From UBA6623 sp965238125 (GTDB taxonomy: Bacteria > Acidobacteriota > Terriglobia > Bryobacterales > UBA6623), in assembly GCA_965238125.1 (NCBI GenBank), contig OZ250179.1, forward strand, positions 6,758,001 to 6,822,000: a DNA stretch of 64,000 nucleotides, in the 5' to 3' direction. The notes below the pieces were generated by a model that worked only from the letters and a program-made list of their open reading frames with translations, made no database searches and was not told the origin of the DNA. Within the stretch, counting starts at the first letter, position 1. Each line of letters starts with the position of its first letter. Below, in pieces: positions 1 through 9,025 of this stretch. The translations under genes and the position numbers were made by a program.

Positions 1-1
1 G

Positions 2-1315
2 GGCAGCGATACGGCGCTGGCGCGGATCATCCTTTTGGTGAAACAAGCGCAGCAGTCCAAGGCCCCGATCGCGCGTCTCGCCGATGTGATCAGCGGATAC
101 TTCACGCCCGTTGTCATCGCCATTGCGGCCATGACGTTTTTCGCCTGGTATTTCACCGCGCCCCCTGAACAGGCACTCAGAATGGCATTGCTCAATGCCG
201 TCGCCGTCTTGATCATCGCCTGCCCCTGCGCTATGGGGCTGGCGACGCCAACGGCGGTCATGGTCGGCATCGGCCGGGGGGCCGAGAACGGGATTCTCAT
301 CAAGAGCGGCGGGGCGCTGGAGGTATCCGAGAAGATTCGAACGATTGTGTTCGACAAAACCGGGACGATCACGGCCGGCAAGCCGCAAGTGACAAACGTC
401 ATTGCGCTCGGGGCGATCTCGGAAGACGTCTTGCTGGGGGCCGCGGCGTCGATCGAAAACCTGTCCGAGCACTCACTCGCCCAAGCCATCGTGCGGGAAG
501 CCGAATCGCGTGGCTTGGCGTTGGAGAAGACGGAATCCTTTGGCGCGCTTGTCGGTTACGGCGTGGAAGCGAGATTGCACGGGCGCGATTGGTTGCTCGG
601 CAACGAACGCCTGATGCGCGAACGCGGCATCGACACGTCCGCGGCCGCCGATCCAAGAGAGCGCCTTTCGAGCGCGGGCAGGACGGCGATCTATGTTGCC
701 TCCGACGGCGTCGTGGTCGGTCTTATCGGCCTCGGCGATCCCGTGAAGCCCGACGCCGCCGCGACAATCGCCGCGCTTCGCGCCGACGGCGTCCGGACCG
801 TCATGATCACCGGCGACAACCGTCAAGTGGCCGAAGCGGTGGCGGCCGAAGTGGGTATTGATAACGTTCTGGCGGAAGTGCTGCCCGAGGGCAAAGCCGA
901 CGAAGTGAAGAAGCTGCGGCAACCGGGCCGGGCTGTCGCCATGGTCGGCGACGGCATCAACGATGCTCCGGCGCTGGCTGCCGCCGATCTAGGTATTGCG
1001 CTCGGCGCGGGAACCGACGTGGCGCTCGAGACGGCGGACCTGGTTTTGGTGCGCAACGAACTGAGCGGAGTCAGCGCCGCCATCGAGCTTTCCAAGCGCA
1101 CGATGCGCACGATTCGGCAGAACCTCTTCTGGGCGTTCGCCTACAACGTCGTGGGAATCCCGATTGCCGCCGGGGTCTTCTATCCCTGGACCGGATGGCT
1201 GCTTTCGCCGATTATCGCCTCGGCCGCCATGGCCCTTTCGAGCGTCTCGGTTGTGACGAATAGTCTGCGTTTGCGGCGGGCGCGGGTTTCGGTGGCAATG
1301 ACGGCGGCGAGATAG
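2..1315 (+). CDS. copA: Copper-translocating P-type ATPase (3' part)
   Basis: The frame is open to the window edge, so the N-terminal metal-binding domains and first membrane helices lie outside. The visible part carries the membrane CPC metal site (about nt 221), the phosphorylation motif DKTGT (about nt 353), the hinge motif GDGINDAP and, near the end, the MALSSVSVVTNS helix typical of Cu(+)-exporting P1B-1 ATPases. The enzyme pumps Cu(+) (or Ag(+)) out of the cytoplasm using ATP. All catalytic motifs in the visible part are intact. No copper regulator or chaperone is seen downstream; the next gene is convergent. Confidence 0.93.
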   Translation, partial: GSDTALARIILLVKQAQQSKAPIARLADVISGYFTPVVIAIAAMTFFAWYFTAPPEQALRMALLNAVAVLIIACPCAMGLATPTAVMVGIGRGAENGILIKSGGALEVSEKIRTIVFDKTGTITAGKPQVTNVIALGAISEDVLLGAAASIENLSEHSLAQAIVREAESRGLALEKTESFGALVGYGVEARLHGRDWLLGNERLMRERGIDTSAAADPRERLSSAGRTAIYVASDGVVVGLIGLGDPVKPDAAATIAALRADGVRTVMITGDNRQVAEAVAAEVGIDNVLAEVLPEGKADEVKKLRQPGRAVAMVGDGINDAPALAAADLGIALGAGTDVALETADLVLVRNELSGVSAAIELSKRTMRTIRQNLFWAFAYNVVGIPIAAGVFYPWTGWLLSPIIASAAMALSSVSVVTNSLRLRRARVSVAMTAAR

Positions 1316-1400
1316 GCGGCGATCACGAAGTAGTCCAATGGGCTCGGGCAGTGCCGCCATTGCGGCTTTCTAGGGTAAAGCCATTCAAAAACAGCCGCGC

Positions 1401-2408
1401 TCAGGCTCGGACGAACTTATGCAGAGCGGGGCAAGTCGCCGGAACCATGCCGTCCCGTCCTCCGGCCGCCCAGACGACCTCGCCGACGTAGATGCTGCCT
1501 TCCGAATCGACGCAGATGTCGTGCGGCGCGAAGAAATCGCCGGGCGTCCCGGGGTTGTCTCCGTTGCCCCAGCGAGTGACGATCTCGCCGTCGGTAGTCA
1601 GGACGGTGACGCGCCCCCCCGAGGGGTTCGGCCCGGCCTCTTGCCAGGGGAAAAGGCCGGCCTTGCGGCCGACTTCGGCGACGAAGACGTTGTCGGCGGA
1701 ATCAATGAAGACCTGCATTGGGCGCGACAGATGCGTCCACTCTGTGATGAACTCGCCTTGCGCCGAAAAGATCTGCACGCGGCTGTTTTCGCGGTCGGCG
1801 ACGTAGACGCGGCCGGCGCTGTCGAGGGCGATGCCGTGGGGCAGGTTGAACTCTCCGGGGCCTTCGCCGGGGCCGCCCCAGGATAGTTGCAACTCCCCTT
1901 CCGCCGAGAATTTGTGGACTCGCGCATTGCCATAGCCGTCTGTGACGTAGATTGATCCATCGGGCGTCAAGGCGATGTTGGTCGGATATCTGAAGGGATC
2001 CCCGCCATGGGTGATCTGGCGGTAGTCGAAATCGCGCATCCCGGTGTCGCTTGGTGTGCCGTCGCCGAGGGCCATCACCAACTCGCCCTCGGGCGTGTAT
2101 TTGCGAACTGTGTGTCCATTGTCGTCGGTTGCGTAAACCATGTCGTCGGACCCGATGTGCAGCCCGTGGGGCCGAACGAAGTCGCCCTCGCCCCAACTGC
2201 TGAGAAAATTGCCGTCGCGGTCGAAGACGATGATGGGGTGTCCGCCGCGATTAAAAACGAACAGGCGATCTTGGGAATCGACGGCAATGCCGGCGACGTC
2301 AACGAATTTCCAGTTGTCGGGCATCGTCTCCCAGCCGGGCACGGGGCGGTACTGAAAATCGCCGGCGCCGACGATGGGTGGCGGGGTAGCTTGAATCGGC
2401 TCGGACAC
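1401..2408 (-). CDS. NHL-repeat six-bladed beta-propeller protein
   Basis: A 335-residue protein made of repeated NHL-type blades, with units such as 'PHGIALDSAGRVYVADRENSRVQIF' shortened here to the core VYVADRENSRVQIF. The pattern matches the peptidyl-alpha-hydroxyglycine alpha-amidating lyase-like group common in Acidobacteriota and Planctomycetes, whose real substrates are mostly unknown. No signal peptide is visible at the chosen ATG start. It is convergent with copA and stands alone. I am confident of the fold but not of an enzymatic role. Confidence 0.8.
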   Translation of the reverse strand: MSEPIQATPPPIVGAGDFQYRPVPGWETMPDNWKFVDVAGIAVDSQDRLFVFNRGGHPIIVFDRDGNFLSSWGEGDFVRPHGLHIGSDDMVYATDDNGHTVRKYTPEGELVMALGDGTPSDTGMRDFDYRQITHGGDPFRYPTNIALTPDGSIYVTDGYGNARVHKFSAEGELQLSWGGPGEGPGEFNLPHGIALDSAGRVYVADRENSRVQIFSAQGEFITEWTHLSRPMQVFIDSADNVFVAEVGRKAGLFPWQEAGPNPSGGRVTVLTTDGEIVTRWGNGDNPGTPGDFFAPHDICVDSEGSIYVGEVVWAAGGRDGMVPATCPALHKFVRA

Positions 2409-2998
2409 GGGTTTGCTCCCTCAACGGTTGGAAAAAGGCGCGGCGGATCACCACGCTGCGGAGACGATAGCAAACCGGGCTCGGGATGTCGAGGCGGCGG
2501 CGTCGTGTCGCCGAAGGACGTGATGCGGGCTCCCGCGTCGCCGAATCAGGTACCCCTGCGTCACGTAAGCAAACCAGTGGGGCAGGTCTCCAGGCCTGCC
2601 GAAGCCTCAACCCATCCATGCAGCTGCCCACAACCCAACCAAGCCGCCGACTTAATACCGGCCCTGGGCGCAAGCCCAGGGACCACACCCCGACCAACAC
2701 CCTCCTCTACCTGGGCGAACGACCGGCAACGCCGGTCGTTCGGGGGCCTGGGGCGGGCCAAAGACCGGCCGCCAAGCGGCCGGTCCCCTTTCGCTCGGCT
2801 CACGGCTCACGGTTCAGGTGATTCGGCGATACGTACCCCGGCGACACGGGAATCGGCGTCACGTACTCCCCACACGTCTCGCCCCTTGACCCCTTGACCG
2901 CGCTTCGGCACCCCGGTAAACTAGTAGATGTAGACCGAGAGCGTGTCTACGGGGAAGTCCGGACCGTGAAACAATCCAAGGGACAAGCTGAAGCTCGC
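2409..2998. other. Gene-free stretch with hairpin repeats
   Basis: No credible gene is visible between the NHL gene and the ilv leader. The stretch holds strong short-loop hairpins (2662-2681, 2716-2742, 2763-2785) and a 'GGCAGGTCTCCAGGCCTGCC' palindrome near 2580 that recurs near 40884. The ORFs that cross it are compositionally repetitive and lack family resemblance. Confidence 0.6.
2662..2785. repeat. Cluster of three perfect hairpins
   Basis: Three perfect stem-loops stand in a row: 2662-2669/2674-2681 (8 bp, GCAA loop), 2716-2727/2731-2742 (12 bp, AAC loop) and 2763-2772/2776-2785 (10 bp, CAA loop). None is followed by a T-run. They resemble modular REP-type repeats seen elsewhere in this window rather than terminators. 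Confidence 0.6.
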
Positions 2999-3148
2999 AT
3001 GCCGCTGTGTCGACACGGCGCAGCCAACGCTGGACGCAAGCAACCTTCCTCGACTTCCGCCGCCCCTCTCTCGATCGACAAACCCCGCCTAGCGATTGTT
3101 CGCATTAACAACGTCATTATTCTTGTCGGTGTACGCAGCCCCGGTTAA
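2999..3148 (+). CDS. Putative ilv leader peptide
   Basis: A 49-codon ORF ends with the segment IVRINNVIILVGV, in which ten of thirteen residues are Ile, Val or Leu, and stops at TAA 137 bases before the ilvB start. This is what a transcription-attenuation leader of a branched-chain amino acid operon looks like: ribosome stalling at those codons would sense shortage of charged tRNAs. The start is uncertain; the ATG at 2999 is the nearest in-frame ATG upstream of the codon run and has no strong ribosome-binding site. The peptide itself probably has no other function. Confidence 0.55.
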   Translation: MPLCRHGAANAGRKQPSSTSAAPLSIDKPRLAIVRINNVIILVGVRSPG

Positions 3149-3221
3149 GGGCTTCTGAAGACTAGAATTCAGGGGCTACGGACCGGGGCGAGCTAACCGG
3201 TTGTGTGGTCTTTTTTGTTTT
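3138..3221 (+). promoter_or_regulatory. Candidate ilv attenuator
   Basis: The last codons of the leader peptide contain GCCCCGGT (3138-3145), which is exactly complementary to ACCGGGGC (3182-3189). The latter also belongs to a competing hairpin, GACCGG (3181-3186) with CCGGTT (3197-3202), and GACC/GGTC (3181-3184 with 3207-3210) lies just before a run of six T (3211-3216) and five more T. Mutually exclusive pairings before a T-run fit an antiterminator/terminator switch. The terminator stem is weak by eye, so folding should be computed. Confidence 0.45.
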
Positions 3222-3284
3222 TGGACCGCCGCGGAGAAAGCCGGCACGGCGTTCTCGGGCGGTCGGTGGCGAGGAGAGAAAATC

Positions 3285-5015
3285 ATGTCGTTGATGTCGG
3301 GTGCGCAAATCTTATTGGAAAGCTTGACGCGGGAAGGCGTCGAGATCATCTTCGGGTACCCCGGAGGCGTGACGCTGCCCATCTATGACGTTCTTTACGA
3401 TCATCCGTTGAAGCACGTCTTGATGCGGCACGAGGAAAACGCAAGTTTCGCGGCCGAGGGCTATGCTCGAACGACCGGCAAGGTCGGCGTGTGCATGGCG
3501 ACCTCGGGTCCGGGAGCGACGAATCTAACCACGGGCCTCGTGGACGCCCTGATGGACTCGATTCCGATTGTCGCCATTACCGGGCAAGTCCCCAGCAAGT
3601 TGATCGGGCGCGACGCGTTTCAGGAAGCCGATACCTTCGGCATCACGCGCGGCGCGACCAAGCACAACTATCTAGTCAAGGATATTAACGAGCTGGCCGA
3701 CACGATTCACGAAGCCTTTTACGTGGCGTCGTCGGGACGGCCCGGGCCGGTCTTGGTCGACACGACCAAGGACGTTCTGCTCGCCAACGCTCAATACCGT
3801 CCGGCGGATCAAATCGAGGAAATGCGCGGTTATGAGCTGCGGCTCGACGCCGATGACGACGAGGTCGACGCCGCCATTGATTTCTTGTGGCGGGCCGAGC
3901 GGCCTTATGTCTACGCCGGCGGGGGCGTGATCGCCTCGGGCGCCTCGGCCGAGCTGGCGGAGTTCGCCGAAACCCTCGACGCCCCGACAGCACTGACGGT
4001 GATGGGGCTGGGCGCGATCCCGAGCAACCACCCGAATTTCATCAGCATGTTGGGGATGCACGGCAGCTACGCGGCCAACATGGGCGTGACCGAATGCGAT
4101 GCGCTGATTGCGCTCGGCGTGCGGTTCGACGATCGCGTCACCGGCCGACTCGACGCCTTCGCCCCGAACGCGCGTGTCTTGCACGTCGACATTGACCCGG
4201 CCGAGATGGGCAAGAATCGCAAACCCGATGTCGGCATCGTGGGCGACGTCAAGCATGTAGTGCGGCGGCTGACCGAGCGCCTGAAGGAAACCAAGGACTC
4301 GCGCGGCGGCCACAACCAGGCGGCTCGTTCGGCCTGGCGAGAGAAGATCACCGGCTGGATGCGCGAGCACCCTTACGGCTACGAGCCGAGCGACGACGAA
4401 ATCAAGCCGCAAGCGTTGGTGCAAAAAATCGACGCGATCTCGGGCGGCGAGGCCGTCATGTCGGTCGACGTGGGCCAGCACCAGATGTGGGCCGCGCAGT
4501 ACATGCGCTTCAACGGGCCGCGGCAATGGGTCGTCTCCGGCGGGCTCGGCGCGATGGGCTTCGGCTTGCCGGCGGCGATCGGGGCGCAATTCGGTCGGCC
4601 CGAAAAAGTCGTTTTCGCACTGGTCGGCGACGGCGGATTCATGATGAGCCTGCCGGAGTTGGCGACCATCGCCAGCAATAAGCTGCCCCTGAAAATGGTT
4701 GTTCTCAACAACGGCACGCTCGGGATGGTGCGGCAGTGGCAGGAGCTTTTCTACAACAAGCGTTACTGCGCGGTTGAGCTGGATTGCTTCCCCAACTGCG
4801 AACTGCTCGGCGCGGCCTTCGGCATCAAGGGACGCACGGTCGAAAAGCCGGGCGATCTCGACGGTGCGCTCGAGGAGGCCATGGCCGAGCCCGGACCCTT
4901 CCTGCTCGACGTCAAGGTAACGCCCGAGGAAAATGTTTTCCCGATGATTCCCTCCGGCGGCGCGGTGAATGAGATGATCCTCGAACCGCCCAAGTCGGTG
5001 ACGGTGGGAGATTGA
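3285..5015 (+). CDS. ilvB: Acetolactate synthase large subunit
   Basis: A 576-residue ThDP-dependent enzyme that condenses pyruvate with pyruvate or 2-oxobutyrate in valine, leucine and isoleucine synthesis. The N-terminal part shows GYPGGVTLPIYD, the catalytic glutamate in RHEENASFAAEGYAR and GPGATN; the C-terminal ThDP/Mg site is seen as GDGGFMMSLPELATI with a downstream NNGTLGMVRQWQ. The ATG at 3285 follows a GAGGAG ribosome-binding site at 3271; an upstream in-frame extension lacks family similarity. The small subunit gene follows after two bases, so the two subunits are co-translated. Confidence 0.96.
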   Translation: MSLMSGAQILLESLTREGVEIIFGYPGGVTLPIYDVLYDHPLKHVLMRHEENASFAAEGYARTTGKVGVCMATSGPGATNLTTGLVDALMDSIPIVAITGQVPSKLIGRDAFQEADTFGITRGATKHNYLVKDINELADTIHEAFYVASSGRPGPVLVDTTKDVLLANAQYRPADQIEEMRGYELRLDADDDEVDAAIDFLWRAERPYVYAGGGVIASGASAELAEFAETLDAPTALTVMGLGAIPSNHPNFISMLGMHGSYAANMGVTECDALIALGVRFDDRVTGRLDAFAPNARVLHVDIDPAEMGKNRKPDVGIVGDVKHVVRRLTERLKETKDSRGGHNQAARSAWREKITGWMREHPYGYEPSDDEIKPQALVQKIDAISGGEAVMSVDVGQHQMWAAQYMRFNGPRQWVVSGGLGAMGFGLPAAIGAQFGRPEKVVFALVGDGGFMMSLPELATIASNKLPLKMVVLNNGTLGMVRQWQELFYNKRYCAVELDCFPNCELLGAAFGIKGRTVEKPGDLDGALEEAMAEPGPFLLDVKVTPEENVFPMIPSGGAVNEMILEPPKSVTVGD

Positions 5016-5017
5016 CC

Positions 5018-5566
5018 ATGAATCAACTGATATCCCTATTGGTGGAAAACAAACCCGGCGCGCTGATGCGCGTGGCCGGCGTGCTGACGGCGCGCGGCTA
5101 CAACATCGAGAGTCTGACGGTCGCGCGGACGCTCGACCCGACGCTTTCGAGCATGACGATCGTGGTCGATGTCGATCCGGCGATGCAGTCGCTGCTGATC
5201 AAGCAGATCAAGCGGCTCGTCAACGTCGTGGAGACCGTCGATTTGACCGAGTCGCAATCCGTGTGCCGCGAGATGGCGCTGATCAAGATCGAGGTCCCGC
5301 CCGAGATGCGTCCGGCTTTGCTGAAGGAAGCCGATATTTTCCGGGCGCGCGTGGTGGATGCCTCGCCGTCTTCCTATACGATCGAGGTGACGGGCGCGGG
5401 CGAAAAGCTCGATGCGTTGATCTCGCTGTTGCATAACTACGGCGAGGTCGAGATGATTCGGTCCGGCTCCATGGCGATGTCGCGTTCGCCGATGACCAAG
5501 TCGCACGAAGCGTTTATGGAAATTACCCGCCGCAACGGCAACACAAAAGAGGCGCTGAAGGCGTAG
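5018..5566 (+). CDS. ilvN: Acetolactate synthase small (regulatory) subunit
   Basis: This 182-residue protein begins with an ACT domain (LISLLVENKPGALMRVAGVL, then the conserved ARGYNIESLTVA) and continues into the C-terminal ACT-like domain of the IlvN/IlvH family. It binds valine and gives feedback control of the large subunit. The ATG at 5018 lies two bases after the ilvB stop with a GGAG motif inside the ilvB end; a TTG six bases upstream is possible but would overlap the stop. Confidence 0.95.
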   Translation: MNQLISLLVENKPGALMRVAGVLTARGYNIESLTVARTLDPTLSSMTIVVDVDPAMQSLLIKQIKRLVNVVETVDLTESQSVCREMALIKIEVPPEMRPALLKEADIFRARVVDASPSSYTIEVTGAGEKLDALISLLHNYGEVEMIRSGSMAMSRSPMTKSHEAFMEITRRNGNTKEALKA

Positions 5567-5674
5567 CTGTTGCGGGGTTGGAGCGGGGGGCGCCCACGGG
5601 GATGCGGAGTTCGAAGACGATCGGTCAGCGAGACCGGCGCCGCGTCTAATCGACAGACAAAACAGGAGCAATAG

Positions 5675-6682
5675 ATGGCAACCATTTACTACGAAAAAGA
5701 CGCCCGCCTCGATGATCTCGCGGGCAAGACCGTGGCCGTCATCGGTTACGGCAGCCAAGGGCATGCACACGCTCTGAACCTCAAGGACAACGGCGTCAAC
5801 GTCGTCGTTGGACTCTACGAAGGCAGCCGCTCGTGGCCCAAGGCCGAAGCCGACGGGCTGAAGGTGATGACCACGCCCGAAGCCGCCAAGGCCGCCGACG
5901 TGATCATGATCTTGGTCTCCGACCACATCCAGGGCGATCTCTACAAGGATGAAATCGCGCCCGGGCTCGAGGCCGGCAACACGATCATGTTCGCCCACGG
6001 GTTCAACATTCACTATGGGCAGATCGAAGCGTCGGCGGACGTCGATGTCTCGATGATCGCTCCCAAGGCGCCGGGCCATCGCGTCCGCGAACTCTTCACC
6101 GAGGGCGTCGGCGTGCCGGGCCTATTGGCCGTTCATCAGGACGCTTCGGGCAAAGCCAAGCAGCAGGCGTTGGCCTACGGGCTGGCGCTCGGTTGCCTCA
6201 AGGCGGGTGTGATCGAAACGACCTTCAAGGAAGAGACCGAGAGCGATCTATTCGGTGAACAGGCGGTGCTGTGCGGCGGTTGCTCGGAGCTGATTCGCGC
6301 CGGTTTCCAAACTCTGGTCGAAGCGGGTTACCAGCCCGAGATCGCTTACTTCGAGTGCCTGCATGAGCTGAAGTTGATCGTCGATCTGATTTATGAAGGC
6401 GGTCTCAGTTACATGCGCTACTCGGTCAGCGACACGGCCGAATATGGCGACTACTCGCGCGGACCGCGCGTGATCGACGATCACGTCCGCGAGAACATGA
6501 AGCAAGTCCTCGCCGAAGTGCAGTCGGGCCGGTTCGCCAAGGAATGGATCGACGAAAACAAAGCCGGACGGCGGAAGTTTCTCGACACCCGCAAAGCGCA
6601 GCAAGACCAATTGGTCGAGCAAGTGGGCGGAAACCTGCGCGAGATGATGTCCTTTTTGAAGAAGAAGGGCGCGTCGAGCTAG
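5675..6682 (+). CDS. ilvC: Ketol-acid reductoisomerase
   Basis: A 335-residue class I (short) enzyme that isomerises and reduces acetolactate or acetohydroxybutyrate in branched-chain amino acid synthesis. The Rossmann motif VIGYGSQGHAHALNLKD is near residue 22 and the metal-site motifs (KAPGH, DLFGEQAVLCGG, EIAYFECLHELKLIVDL) are intact. The AGGAG motif precedes the ATG by eight bases. It follows ilvN by about 108 bases without a clear terminator, so it is likely in the same operon. Confidence 0.96.
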   Translation: MATIYYEKDARLDDLAGKTVAVIGYGSQGHAHALNLKDNGVNVVVGLYEGSRSWPKAEADGLKVMTTPEAAKAADVIMILVSDHIQGDLYKDEIAPGLEAGNTIMFAHGFNIHYGQIEASADVDVSMIAPKAPGHRVRELFTEGVGVPGLLAVHQDASGKAKQQALAYGLALGCLKAGVIETTFKEETESDLFGEQAVLCGGCSELIRAGFQTLVEAGYQPEIAYFECLHELKLIVDLIYEGGLSYMRYSVSDTAEYGDYSRGPRVIDDHVRENMKQVLAEVQSGRFAKEWIDENKAGRRKFLDTRKAQQDQLVEQVGGNLREMMSFLKKKGASS

Positions 6683-6751
6683 TTGTTTCTTCGCAAATCG
6701 CCTTGCGAGTGTACGCCTGTTATGTGCAAACCGGCGAGATCGCAAATTTGG

Positions 6752-6900
6752 CTTGAGCCGCGAAGCGGCGGCGGGAATATTGCCCCGGGTGGAGCCGAAG
6801 GCGAAACCCTGGGTACGGAGTCAGATCAGGTTGAGCCCTGAAAGGGCGGCAGGAACTACCGACGCTCGTCTTTCATGTCGGTGTATGAAACAAGCGGGAC
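6752..6900 (+). repeat. Dispersed modular hairpin repeat (family A copy)
   Basis: The stretch has the family A order: a GCCGC-GAA-GCGGC hairpin, a CGGGTGGAGCC...ACCCTGGG arm pair, then GCCCT-GAA-AGGGC followed by GGCAGGAAC. The same modules recur at 22261, 44884, 46788 and, inverted, at 47018. It lies between ilvC and cimA. Confidence 0.75.
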
Positions 6901-6916
6901 GCGGCGGTCGCGATAG

Positions 6917-7006
6917 AAAAAATGGGGACTGTCCCAAGCGCCGACTAAATAAGCTTCACTGGCGCATGGGCTTGCCGGGCGCGAAGTGGACTGTCCCCGA
7001 TTTTTT
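6917..7006. repeat. REPIN-like palindromic repeat (family B copy)
   Basis: The element begins AAAAAATGGGGACTGTCCC and ends with the inverted GGACTGTCCCCGATTTTTT, with about 50 bases between that contain AAATAAGCTTCACTGGCGCA. Related copies are at 29252-29335 and 40780-40869. The paired ends would fold into one long hairpin, as REPINs do. It sits 39 bases before the cimA start. Confidence 0.75.
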
Positions 7007-7045
7007 CCGGAACCGGACCTTCGTGGTCCCAAAGGGAAGCAAGCC

Positions 7046-8656
<1,611 letters not shown>

Positions 8657-9020
8657 GTACGACGCCGGCCCCCCCCCGGTAGCCACAAACACCTCGTGTT
8701 TGTCCTAGCCCGCCGTTGAGACAGGCTCTCAGCTTGTCTCCCGGATTTGCCGCCTCCCCCCTCGATTTCGCGTTCAGGCAATCCAGCGGTCAATCTGTCG
8801 CACCTCTTTCCGGTGGGCGGAAGGCGCAATACATCCGGGTCTTCCCACATCCGCGAATATCAACTTCACCTGATCCGGGATCGCACCCCAAGACTCATAA
8901 CCTGTGCAGTGTGTACTCGATCCGCGGGAGGCCTCGGCGGTTCCCCAGACACCCTCTCGACCGGGCGAGCCCGCTGGTTGACGGGGCTGGGGACCTTCCT
9001 CGAACGGCTTTGCCCGTGTG
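8657..9020. other. Gene-free stretch before IS1380
   Basis: Apart from the two hairpins at 8685-8740 I see no gene, RNA or clear promoter here. Two overlapping forward ORFs that run into the IS end have no recognisable features. Confidence 0.6.
8685..8740. repeat. Two hairpins with CTC loops
   Basis: ACAAACAC-CTC-GTGTTTGT (8685-8703, perfect 8-bp stem) and GAGACAGGCT-CTC-AGCTTGTCTC (8718-8740, 10-bp stem with one G-U type pair). Both share the CTC loop with the hairpin at 15331-15353 although the stem sequences differ, which points to selection on shape. Confidence 0.6.
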
Positions 9021-9025
9021 CTTAT

